From Streptosporangiaceae bacterium (lineage in GTDB: Bacteria; Actinomycetota; Actinomycetes; Streptosporangiales; Streptosporangiaceae), in contig JAICWX010000053.1 in assembly GCA_025934635.1 (NCBI GenBank), positions 1 to 38,257 on the forward strand: a stretch of DNA of 38,257 nt. Direction: 5' to 3'. The translations under genes were made by a program, and so were the position numbers. The notes beneath the pieces are model-generated. The model was not told the origin of the DNA, ran no database searches, and worked only from the letters and a program-made list of their open reading frames with translations. Below, piece by piece: positions 21,275-28,915 of the stretch (positions are counted from its first letter, which is position 1; each line of letters begins with the position of its first letter).

Positions 21275-23590
21275 ATGGACCAGACCGGTGCCCTGCCGGG
21301 CGGGGATGTGCTGCATTCCGAAGGCTGGGTCGAGCGGCCGGTCCGCCTGTACCGCGACGAGTGGGGCATCCCTCATGTCCGCGCGCAGTCGGTGCACGAC
21401 GTGTTCGTCGGCCAGGGATACGCGCACGCCGTGGACCGCCTGTGGCAGATGGACGCGAGCAGGAAGCAGATGGAAGGCCGGTGGGCCGAGTGGGTCGGCG
21501 CGGCTGCCCTGCCCGCCGACCGGCTGGCCCGGCGCCTGCGCGCCAGCGCGGCATCGATCCGGGACTACCGGGCGCTCGGTGCGGACGCCAGGGCGATGGT
21601 CGATGCCTACACGTCCGGCGTGAACGCCTGCCTGCGCAGTCACCCGGCACCGCCCGAGTACGCGCTGGTTCAGAGCGTGCCGGAGCTATGGGAGGGCTGG
21701 CACTGCATAGCCGCCATGCGACAGCGCGGCTACCTGATGGGCTCACTGTGGTTCAAGCTCTGGCGCGCCGGCGCCCTGGGTGCCGTCAGCGCCGAGGACC
21801 TGGTCAAGCTGCGCTACGACGACGGCGGGGCCGACCGGCTGTGCATTCCGCCTGGTACCGATGCCAGCCGGTGGATCGCGAGCCTGGCCGATCTTCGCGA
21901 GCCGGTCCGCGCACTGAGCCTGCTGGCGGTCAGTGCCGAGATCGACGGCGGCAGCAACAACTGGGCGCTGGCCCCCGGCCGGACCGCCACCGGCAGGCCG
22001 ATACTCGCCGGCGACCCGCACCGCGCGTTCGAGCTGCCGGGCATGTACGCGCAGATGCACCTGGGCTGCGATCAGTTCGACGTGATCGGCCTGACCATCC
22101 CGGGCGTGCCGGCTTTCCCGCACTTCGCGCACAACGCCCAGGTGGCCTGGTGCGTCACCCATGCGTTCGCGGATATTCACGATCTGTATGTCGAGCAGTT
22201 CGACCGGGCCGAACCGTCCCGCTACCGGCATCGGGGCGACTGGCTGCGGGCCGCGACGACCGTCGAGGACATCAAGGTCCGCGGGGAAGCCCCGGCCCAG
22301 GTGGAGATCGTCGAGACCATCCACGGCCCGGTCGTCGCCGGGAACCCGGCGCACGGCTCGGCCCTGACCCTCAAGTCGGTCCAGTTCTTCGACCTGGACC
22401 GGTCATTTGACTGCCTGCTGCCCATGCTGCAAGCCAGCTCGGTGGATTCGCTGTTCCAGGCGGTTCGCGGCTGGGGGCTCATCGACCACAACCTGGTAGC
22501 GGCGGATACCGGCGGCCACATCGGCCACCTGGTGCGGGCGATGATCCCGCGCCGGCCGGCCATCAACGGGTGGCTGCCCGTGCCCGGGTGGACCGGTGAG
22601 TACGAGTGGGACGGCGTGATTCCGGCCGGCCAGATGCCGCGCACCGATGATCCGGCCCGCGGTTACATCGTGACCGCCAACAACCGGGTAGTCACCGTCA
22701 TCCCGGAGACCGGCGACTACTTCTGCACCGACGCGCATCCGCCGTACCGGGCCAGGAGAATCGAGCAGCTCATCGACGAACTCGGCCCCGCGTCCCCGGC
22801 GGACATGGCAGGCATCCACCGGGACGATCTCAGCGCGCCCGCTCAGCTGTTCCAGGCGGCCCTGGCGGACGTCACGCCGGCCAGCGCGGCGGCCCGCGCC
22901 ATCCGGGATGTCGTGCTGGACTGGGATGCCCGCATGTCACCCGGCTCGGCCGCGGCGGCCTGTTACTCCCGGCTGCGCTGGGCCCTGGCCGCGATCATCG
23001 GCCGCCGGTCCGGTCTCGCCGCCGCCGGGAGCGCCGGGCTGCTGCACCTGCCCGGCAGCGTCTCGGCCGTCAGCCACCTGTGGTGGGTGCTGCCAGCCCT
23101 GCTGCGATCGGGTGACCGGGCGCTGACCGGCGGCAGCAGCTGGGCTGAGCTGCTGACCGAGGCACTCGAGGAGGTAGCGGGCGAACCAGGCGACGTCCCG
23201 TGGCGCCAGGTGCACACCGCGGCGCTCACCCATCCGCTGACGCCGCTGCTTCCCGGCGCTCCGGCGGAGCTGAGCCCGCCCGGCGCCGGGGTCGGCGGCG
23301 ACAACGAGACCGTCTGGGCCACCGGTTGCCGAGCCGAGTCCGGTACGGCGGCCGTCTACGGCGCCGTCGCCCGTTACGTATTCGACGTCGGTAACTGGGA
23401 CAACTGCACCTGGATCGTCGTCGGCGGCGTATCAGGAGACCCGGCCAGCCCGCACTACACCGACCAGCACGAAACCTGGTCCAGCTGCGGGCTCATCCCG
23501 ATGCTCTACGACTGGGACATGATCGCCGCCCGCGGGCCGCAGCTGATCCTCGAGCCAGACGGCACATCGACAGGAGTCCGACCAGCATGA
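21275..23590 (+). CDS. Penicillin acylase-family Ntn hydrolase
   Basis: The protein has 771 residues; ATG 21275 follows GGGAGG. These enzymes hydrolyse amide bonds (penicillins, acyl-homoserine lactones, acylated lipopeptides) after self-cleavage exposes an N-terminal nucleophile. The nucleophile is Ser227 in DGGSNNWAL, so processing would give an alpha chain of about 226 residues and a beta chain of about 545. Typical segments are VRLYRDEWGIPHVRAQS, GYAHAVDRLWQMDASR, GDPHRAFELPGMY, HGPVVAG and TANNRVV. The usual signal peptide is absent: the N-terminus is MDQTGALPGGDVLHSEGWVE, so a cytoplasmic location is suggested. Its stop overlaps a second start (ATGA). The substrate is unknown. Confidence 0.93.
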   Translation: MDQTGALPGGDVLHSEGWVERPVRLYRDEWGIPHVRAQSVHDVFVGQGYAHAVDRLWQMDASRKQMEGRWAEWVGAAALPADRLARRLRASAASIRDYRALGADARAMVDAYTSGVNACLRSHPAPPEYALVQSVPELWEGWHCIAAMRQRGYLMGSLWFKLWRAGALGAVSAEDLVKLRYDDGGADRLCIPPGTDASRWIASLADLREPVRALSLLAVSAEIDGGSNNWALAPGRTATGRPILAGDPHRAFELPGMYAQMHLGCDQFDVIGLTIPGVPAFPHFAHNAQVAWCVTHAFADIHDLYVEQFDRAEPSRYRHRGDWLRAATTVEDIKVRGEAPAQVEIVETIHGPVVAGNPAHGSALTLKSVQFFDLDRSFDCLLPMLQASSVDSLFQAVRGWGLIDHNLVAADTGGHIGHLVRAMIPRRPAINGWLPVPGWTGEYEWDGVIPAGQMPRTDDPARGYIVTANNRVVTVIPETGDYFCTDAHPPYRARRIEQLIDELGPASPADMAGIHRDDLSAPAQLFQAALADVTPASAAARAIRDVVLDWDARMSPGSAAAACYSRLRWALAAIIGRRSGLAAAGSAGLLHLPGSVSAVSHLWWVLPALLRSGDRALTGGSSWAELLTEALEEVAGEPGDVPWRQVHTAALTHPLTPLLPGAPAELSPPGAGVGGDNETVWATGCRAESGTAAVYGAVARYVFDVGNWDNCTWIVVGGVSGDPASPHYTDQHETWSSCGLIPMLYDWDMIAARGPQLILEPDGTSTGVRPA

Positions 23591-23652
23591 CGGCGCCACT
23601 CCCAGAAGACCGCGCCGACGCAAGCCAAGAGCTGACGCAAGCCAAGAGCTGA
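23587..23652 (+). pseudogene. 21-codon ORF coupled to the acylase stop, probable stump of a lost downstream gene
   Basis: ATG 23587 overlaps the acylase stop in ATGA and reads MTAPLPEDRADASQELTQAKS, then stops inside a 17-bp tandem repeat. The coupled start looks genuine, but nothing gene-like follows. The downstream partner of the acylase was probably lost by a deletion ending in the repeat. A short real peptide is possible. Confidence 0.4.
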
Positions 23653-23665
23653 CGCAGGCCGAGCT
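23617..23665. repeat. 17-bp tandem repeat, two exact units plus one diverged
   Basis: GACGCAAGCCAAGAGCT occurs at 23617-23633 and again at 23634-23650, followed by the shortened GACGCAGGCCGAGCT at 23651-23665. The period is not a multiple of three and the repeat interrupts the 21-codon ORF, so it is not conserved coding sequence. Confidence 0.9.
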
Positions 23666-23699
23666 GGGCGCGGCTCTCCTGGGGTGAGCGTGCAGAAGC

Positions 23700-23890
23700 G
23701 GGGCGAGTGATACCCAAGGTGTCAGCCCGCCGCGCCCCGGGCAGCGCGACGAACGGCATGGATGGAGCATCCAGGTCGTGATCGCGACATTGATGGAACA
23801 TCGATGTCGTTTCCCGCGAGCCGGGCGAGGGCATGGGTGGTGACAGGTGTGTGCTGTGGTGCGGATGTGACTGCTGAGATCAGGAATCCG
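23700..23890. repeat. Dispersed palindromic element, copy B (core 23752-23811)
   Basis: The core begins AACGGCATGGATGGAGCATC and ends CATCGATGTCGTT, in the same orientation as copy A at 6026-6085, with 8 mismatches in 60 ungapped positions. Several changes keep the hairpins: the second stem (CGACATTGATG/CATCGATGTCG) has a T-G wobble where copy A has a mismatch, and the first stem gains pairs (TGGATG/CATCCA). Weaker similarity extends outwards (GGTGTC upstream, GGTGACAGG and GCGGATG downstream). It lies in the non-coding stretch 23666-24042, in which no gene is seen. Confidence 0.75.
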
Positions 23891-24042
23891 GAGCCGCGGC
23901 AGACCGCGCCGCGAGCCCCGCATCCCCGCCGCCCGGCCGGCGAGTGCCCGCGCATCACCCCGGCAGCACGGCGATCGCGCATGCGCTACGCTCAAAACTA
24001 GAACGTGTTCCAGATCCGGTGACAGGCCCGAGGGGAATTGTC

Positions 24043-25575
24043 ATGGCTATCGTGCGCACCCTGGACCCCGCCCCGGACGGCCACCGCCGGCTCGGCCTGG
24101 CCAGTCCGGCGACGGGGGAGCCAGTCGGCGAGATCACCGTGAGCACGCCGGACGAGGTCACCGCCGCCATCGCGCGGGCCCGCGCGGCCCAGCCCGCCTG
24201 GGCGGCGCTCCCGGCGGCCCGCCGGGCCGCGATCATCGCCCGGGCGCTGGACGTGCTGCTGGCCCGCAAGGACGAGATCTGCGCGACGGTCCGGGGAGAA
24301 TCCGGCAAGCCGCTGGTCGAGGCGCTCGCCATCGAGATCGTGCCGTCCTGCGACTTCATCAATTTCTGGACGAGCCGCGCCGCCAAGGATCTCGCTGATG
24401 AGCGGGTCGGCCTGCACGGCTACCTCAAGCCGCTGAAGAAGCTCTACCTCCACTACCAGCCGCTCGGTGTCGTCGGCGTGATCACGCCCTGGAACGGCCC
24501 GTTCGTGCTGTCGATCAACCCGGCCGTCCAGGCGCTGCTGGCAGGTAACGCGGTGGTGCTCAAGCCATCGGAAATCACCCCGCACTCCGGTGCCTGGGCG
24601 GCGAAGGTGCTGTGGGAAGCGGGCGTGCCCGCGGACGTCCTGCAACTGGTGCAGGGCGACGCCGAGTCGGGCGCGGCACTGGTCAACGGCGACGTCGACA
24701 AGATCTCGTTTACCGGCAGCGTCGGCACCGGCAAGAAGATCGCCGCGGCCTGCGCCGGGCGGCTCATCCCGTGCACGCTGGAGCTGGGCGGCAAGGACGC
24801 GATGATCGTGTGCGCCGATGCCGACCTGGAGCGCGCCGCCAACGGCGCGGTGTACCTGTCGATGTTCAACAGCGGCCAGGTCTGCATCGGCGTCGAGCGC
24901 ATCTACGTGGTGGACAGCGTCGCCGACGAGTTCATCAAGCTCGTCAGGGACAAGGCCGCGACGGTGACCTACGGGCCGGGTAACGACGTCGGCCCGCTGT
25001 TCTGGGACCGGCAGCTCGACATCGTCCGCCGTCACGTCGAGGACGCCAAGGCCAAGGGCGCGACCATCTTGGTCGGCGGCGAGGCCGATACCGACCGGGG
25101 GCTGTTCTACAAGCCCACCGTCGTCGTCGACCTGACCCACGACATGGACCTGATGAGCGAGGAGACCTTCGGCCCGGTGGTCGCCATCATGCGGGTCAGG
25201 GACGAGGACGAGGCCGTGCGGCTGGCCAACGACTCCCCGTACGGGCTGAGCGGCAGCGTCTTCACCAAGGACCCGAAGAAGGTGATGCGGATCGCCCGCC
25301 AGCTCAAGACCGGATCGGTGGTGCACAACGACGCGGCGGTGATCTACGGCGTCGCCGAGGCGCCGTTCGGCGGCCGCAAGGACAGCGGGCTGGGGCAGGT
25401 CAACGGCCGTAACGGCATCCGAGGCTACACGCATGCGCTGCCGGTCCTGATCGACCGCTGGGGCCAGCAGAAGGAAAACATCTGGTACCCCTACGCCGAT
25501 AAGACGGTCAAGACCCTGGAATCCACCGTCAAGGTCCTCTTCGGCAACCACCTCGTCCGCCGCTTCATGCGCTAG
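24043..25575 (+). CDS. Aldehyde dehydrogenase (NAD(P)+), ALDH superfamily
   Basis: The protein has 510 residues; ATG 24043 follows GAGGGGAA, and the family-like sequence starts soon after. Catalytic residues: Glu247 in LELGGKD and Cys281 in GQVCIG. The oxyanion Asn is in GVITPWNGPF; FTGSVGTGKKIA binds the cofactor. SEETFGPVVAIM and EAPFGGRKDSGLG are typical. The C-terminus is about 25 residues longer than usual (KTVKTLESTVKVLFGNHLVR). It is monocistronic. It belongs to the broad succinate-semialdehyde/benzaldehyde-like group; it could replace the destroyed ALDH next to the meta-cleavage genes, but nothing in the sequence shows this. Confidence 0.95.
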   Translation: MAIVRTLDPAPDGHRRLGLASPATGEPVGEITVSTPDEVTAAIARARAAQPAWAALPAARRAAIIARALDVLLARKDEICATVRGESGKPLVEALAIEIVPSCDFINFWTSRAAKDLADERVGLHGYLKPLKKLYLHYQPLGVVGVITPWNGPFVLSINPAVQALLAGNAVVLKPSEITPHSGAWAAKVLWEAGVPADVLQLVQGDAESGAALVNGDVDKISFTGSVGTGKKIAAACAGRLIPCTLELGGKDAMIVCADADLERAANGAVYLSMFNSGQVCIGVERIYVVDSVADEFIKLVRDKAATVTYGPGNDVGPLFWDRQLDIVRRHVEDAKAKGATILVGGEADTDRGLFYKPTVVVDLTHDMDLMSEETFGPVVAIMRVRDEDEAVRLANDSPYGLSGSVFTKDPKKVMRIARQLKTGSVVHNDAAVIYGVAEAPFGGRKDSGLGQVNGRNGIRGYTHALPVLIDRWGQQKENIWYPYADKTVKTLESTVKVLFGNHLVRRFMR

Positions 25576-25767
25576 GTCCAGGTCGACAGCAGGCTGCGGG
25601 CCGGAAAAGGGGTCCGTAGCCAGCCTGGCGTCCTGCCGCGGCCCGAACGCCGGCCGCCGGTTCTTTATGACCGAACGGGTTGCCCGGCGCGCCCCGGCCC
25701 CGTGCGGAGGGGAACTCGCGGGGACCGTCCCGGTCGGCCAGTCGCACCTGGCCGGCTTTCTCCCCGG

Positions 25768-26442
25768 CTATGCCGTGTCGGCGCGCCGACGGTAGTCGGC
25801 CATTTCAGTTACCTGATGCTGGATTTGCTCTTCCGGCAGATTGATCCAGCCCAAGTGGCGGTTCCCCGCGATTATTACACGTACGAGAGGGCGGAAGGCG
25901 CGCTGGTCGATACCGTTATAGCCGTGACGTACGACGGAGCTGTAGATATTTTCCGAGACAACGAGAATCAGCGATCCAGCCGTATCCCGGAGCATATTTT
26001 TCACTCGAGCGGCGTCGAGCAAGCGGAACGCAACGTCCAGTGCCTCGCCGAAACATCCGTTAGCGTCGTAGTTGACTTCTCCCGCATGTACGACAACCCG
26101 CACCCGCAGTTGCCGTTGCGTTCTGCTGGAGCGCGGAAGGCTCGCGTTGTGCTCGGCCAGGAGCTGGCTGAAGGCGGGGATAGCGCGATTCAGCAGCAGT
26201 GCTTTAGGTGCCTGGTCTACCGGGCGGATGAGCGCCAGGATGCCGTCGCCACGGTCGATGAACCGGTCGCGATGGCGTGGGTGGATTCCCGCCGAGCGCA
26301 GCGCCTCGTCGAACATCGTGTAGATCAAACCGCGGAGCTCGGCCTTAACGGGGTCTGGGCGGCTGGTAGAACGCTCGATATCCAACGCCACGATGGCCCG
26401 GTGATGGGGCAGGCTGGCCGTCAGGATCGGGGAAGTTGTCAT
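25768..26442 (-). CDS. Class III nucleotidyl-cyclase-like protein
   Basis: ATG 26442 is chosen because GGAGG precedes it and the catalytic-domain-like sequence follows; the protein has 224 residues, one domain. Metal-binding aspartates fit Asp21 in VALDIERST and Asp66 in DRGDGILAL. HAGEVNYDANGCFGEALDVA matches the cyclase dimer-interface region, but the transition-state Asn expected before the Arg (N-x-x-x-R) is Asp136 (Arg140 is kept). The protein may therefore be a divergent cyclase or a nucleotide-binding relative. Codon use is less GC-biased than in its neighbours. It is divergent from the histidine kinase and shares its control region; a joint signalling role is inferred. Confidence 0.75.
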   Translation of the reverse strand: MTTSPILTASLPHHRAIVALDIERSTSRPDPVKAELRGLIYTMFDEALRSAGIHPRHRDRFIDRGDGILALIRPVDQAPKALLLNRAIPAFSQLLAEHNASLPRSSRTQRQLRVRVVVHAGEVNYDANGCFGEALDVAFRLLDAARVKNMLRDTAGSLILVVSENIYSSVVRHGYNGIDQRAFRPLVRVIIAGNRHLGWINLPEEQIQHQVTEMADYRRRADTA

Positions 26443-26601
26443 CCATGCCTCCTGTGGCCTCACCTGGCCAGATGTCCTACCAGCAAGGTACGCAGCTCGC
26501 GTTACGAGCTCCAAGCGGTTATTCGCACGGTTCGTTGCAAAACTTTGCTTGCGCCCGGCGGCTCATGAAGCCAGGGTGGTTATGCAGCCTGACATAAAGA
26601 G
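26443..26601. promoter_or_regulatory. Shared divergent promoter region of the cyclase-like and kinase genes
   Basis: 159 bases that must hold promoters for both directions. The stretch 26500-26545 (GCGGTTATTCGCACGG and TTCGTTGCAAAACTTTGCTT) is AT-rich for this genome and contains GCAAAA-C-TTTTGC-like symmetry: GCAAAACTTTGC at 26537-26548 is an imperfect dyad. It could be an operator; the regulator is not known. Confidence 0.4.
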
Positions 26602-27930
26602 GTGGCCTTGCACACAACTGATGACGGGCAAGGAATGTTTAATACCGCGCTCAATGCGGACTCCCGGCTGTGGCTCGCAGGCAGCTGGAGCCGCGCCACT
26701 CTCCTGGCCGGGATGTGGGTGACCCTGGCGTGGGCGCCGGTCACCGAGCTGCCCCGGGGGTTCGCTCAGCTCCTGGTGGCTACCGTCGGGCTGCTCCTCG
26801 GCTTCGCCAGCATTACCCCCGGGGGACGCGAAATGGTCGCGAAGGTGCCGGGAACAGTAGTTCTCGTGAGAAATTTCGGATCCTTGGGGCGCGCCGCCAT
26901 TGCCATACCGGGAGTGGCCGAGGGGCTGGGGGCGTTCCTGGCCGGATCGCTCTATGCCGGCTGGTTTCCGCTCGCGGGTTTGCCGACCGTCGTCCGCTCG
27001 CTGGGCCTGGCGATGGCCGTCTGCTGCGGGTGGCAGAGCCTTTTCCAGGCCGTTATTCACCCGGGCTGGTACAACCGCGATCTCCCGCCGGCCCGTGCGA
27101 TGCGCGTGCTCCGATTCTTCCTCCCCGCGATCGGCGCCGGCTTCATCGCGTTCGTCCTGCTGCCGCGGAACGCCGCTAATGTCCAGGTGCCGCTGTCGGT
27201 GCGTATCCTGCTCTCCGTTTCGCCGCTGGCCTACTACCCGCTGTGGGCAGTATTCGACCTCATGCTCAAGGCTTCGGTGACCTCGCTGCGGAACGCGCAG
27301 AACCTGTGGCGCTGGGATATCTGGGGGGACGCGCACGGATCGGTGAAGAACGCCCTGGTGTTCCTGAATCAGTACGTCGAGGAACCCGAGCCCGACTTGG
27401 AAGAGATCCGCAGCTTGACGCGGAACGCGCTGGTCGTCATGGACGAGTTCAAGGGCCAGCTGATCGGCGGCCGTGCGCAGGATCCGGCCGGCGGCTCGGC
27501 CGGCGAGCTATGGGGTTCGGTGCTCCGTGCCCTCGGCAGCCCGCGCCGGGTGCGCTGCGTCCTCGACAGCGAGTCCGCGCAGGTCCGGCTATCCGCTACT
27601 GACTACCAGGTCGCCCGCCGGGTGCTGCCCGATCTGGTCAGCAACGCGCTCAAGGCCGGGGCATCCGCCGTCGACGCCCGGTGCTGGATCGGCGGCCAGC
27701 CCGCGCAGGTCCGGATCGAGATCGCCGACGATGGCGCCGGCCTGATGGCGGGCGATCTCAGCGATCCGCGGAGCAGCCTGCGCATGCTCGGCGCCTGGCT
27801 GGGCGAGCGGGAAGGCGGCATCAGCCATTCAGCCAACGCTGCCGGTGGCACCACGGCCGTTGCTTACTGGTGCGCCGAGCCTGTCCGCGGTCATGGGCTG
27901 GCCGATCTCGAACTCCTCTCGCCGGGCTGA
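26602..27930 (+). CDS. Membrane histidine kinase-like sensor with HATPase domain
   Basis: The GTG at 26602 gives 442 residues; TTG 26608 (AAGAGG ahead) and ATG 26635 are alternatives. About six hydrophobic helices fill residues 25-220 (for example LLVATVGLLLGFASI, AVCCGWQSLFQAVI, LPAIGAGFIAFVLLP). A possible phosphoacceptor is His245 in WGDAHGSVKNAL, though this is not a standard H-box. The ATPase domain has its N-box at Asn348 (PDLVSNALKAG) and G1 at Asp376 (ADDGAGL); later G-boxes are poor. With no large extracellular loop it probably senses a membrane or intramembrane signal. The response regulator starts two bases after its stop, so they are a pair. Confidence 0.8.
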   Translation: MALHTTDDGQGMFNTALNADSRLWLAGSWSRATLLAGMWVTLAWAPVTELPRGFAQLLVATVGLLLGFASITPGGREMVAKVPGTVVLVRNFGSLGRAAIAIPGVAEGLGAFLAGSLYAGWFPLAGLPTVVRSLGLAMAVCCGWQSLFQAVIHPGWYNRDLPPARAMRVLRFFLPAIGAGFIAFVLLPRNAANVQVPLSVRILLSVSPLAYYPLWAVFDLMLKASVTSLRNAQNLWRWDIWGDAHGSVKNALVFLNQYVEEPEPDLEEIRSLTRNALVVMDEFKGQLIGGRAQDPAGGSAGELWGSVLRALGSPRRVRCVLDSESAQVRLSATDYQVARRVLPDLVSNALKAGASAVDARCWIGGQPAQVRIEIADDGAGLMAGDLSDPRSSLRMLGAWLGEREGGISHSANAAGGTTAVAYWCAEPVRGHGLADLELLSPG

Positions 27931-27932
27931 GC

Positions 27933-28733
27933 ATGAAGATCATCGTCGTGGACGATCACATAGCGGCGCAGGAGACCGTGACGGTTGCCCTGGCGTCTGA
28001 TCCGGCGACGAAGCATCATGTCGTGACCGGGGTAAGGACCCCCGATGAACTGCGCCGCCTCGATGACCTGGGGACCTTCGGGCTCGCGTTCGTCGACCTG
28101 GATTTCCGGCGGCAGTCGGCCCAGACCGGCCTGTTCGCGCTGCGGCTGCTTGACCGGGCCGACGTACCCGCGGTGATCTACGCTGCCGACGACGAGGACA
28201 ACCGGGTCCTCTTCCTGCTTGCGGCCTTCCGGTTCTACCGTCCGTGGGCGCTGGTGTCGAAGCGGGCCAGCGGCGCGGAGATCCGCAAGCTGGTCGCCAC
28301 GATCGAGTCCGGGGCACGGCCTGATTCATCCGCGCTGCGCCGCTACCAGCCGCCGCAGCGGGGCATACCGGTCCTGGACCGGCTCCTCGTCCGGGCCAGC
28401 GATATCCCCATCTGGCGGGCACTGGCGACGCAGTCGGACAGCAACGCGATCGCCGAGGTCACGAACGTGAGCCGCAGCAAGGTCGACCATTTCCTCAGCG
28501 AGTGCTTCGCGGTCGTGGCTGAGATCGAGAAGGAGCTCCTCTTCCGCATACCGGAGCCGTTCCCTGAGGAGGTGCCCCGGGGCAAGACGGCCCGCGCCTA
28601 TGCGCACAGATTTGCGCCACTGCACTCCTTCGCCGTCGAACATCACCGCTTCTTCCAGGACGCTGAGGTCATGGAACTGGTCAAGGAGCGTGGCGACCTA
28701 CGGCCGCACGTCGCGTCGCGGCGGCGCCCGTGA
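27933..28733 (+). CDS. Response regulator with unusual C-terminal output region
   Basis: The protein has 266 residues. The receiver domain (1-125) has the acidic pocket Asp7-Asp8 (IIVVDDH), phosphoacceptor Asp55 or Asp57 (AFVDLDF) and Lys110 (LVSKRAS). The output region (140-266) is not a recognisable LuxR, OmpR or NtrC domain. A possible helix-turn-helix is ALATQSDSNAIAEVTNVSRS (about 168-187), followed by a helical segment (KVDHFLSECFAVVAEIEKEL) and a basic end. DNA binding is likely but not shown. It follows the kinase gene after two bases and is 182 bases from the ABC importer operon, which could be its target. Confidence 0.82.
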   Translation: MKIIVVDDHIAAQETVTVALASDPATKHHVVTGVRTPDELRRLDDLGTFGLAFVDLDFRRQSAQTGLFALRLLDRADVPAVIYAADDEDNRVLFLLAAFRFYRPWALVSKRASGAEIRKLVATIESGARPDSSALRRYQPPQRGIPVLDRLLVRASDIPIWRALATQSDSNAIAEVTNVSRSKVDHFLSECFAVVAEIEKELLFRIPEPFPEEVPRGKTARAYAHRFAPLHSFAVEHHRFFQDAEVMELVKERGDLRPHVASRRRP

Positions 28734-28836
28734 CCGCCGGGACGGCCCGGCCGGCGAAGCGTGTACGGGGCGGTGCGGGCACCGAGACGAGATTTTCTGA
28801 AAGCTGCGTTTCCCCACCTGACACGCCTGCCTCAGC

Positions 28837-28876
28837 TAAAACGTTATCTCCCTGGAACCAAAGCGAAATCGTTTGC
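28837..28876. promoter_or_regulatory. Two LacI-like half-palindromes upstream of the importer operon
   Basis: TAAAACGTTA (28837-28846; inner AACGTT is a perfect dyad) and GCGAAATCGTTTGC (28863-28876; imperfect dyad around TC) lie in an AT-richer stretch 40-80 bases before the SBP start. Both have the central CG or near-CG core of LacI/GalR operators. The site for a regulator elsewhere, or the response regulator just upstream, are both possible. Weak evidence. Confidence 0.3.
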
Positions 28877-28915
28877 CTTCGAGGTCGGTGCGATGCTAAC
28901 GCCCAGGAGGCCACA

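Noticed and set aside
20887..22410. Plus-strand open frame of 507 codons overlapping the acylase
   Set aside because: Its Arg/Gly/Pro-rich content is the shifted frame of the acylase gene; no start signal or family.
23998..25551. Minus-strand open frame of 517 codons
   Set aside because: It is antisense to the aldehyde dehydrogenase with both catalytic residues intact.
25576..25767. Rho-independent terminator after the aldehyde dehydrogenase
   Set aside because: GCCGGCCGCCGGTTCTTT near 25648-25665 has GC-rich symmetry and a short T run, but the stem has mismatches and cannot be supported.
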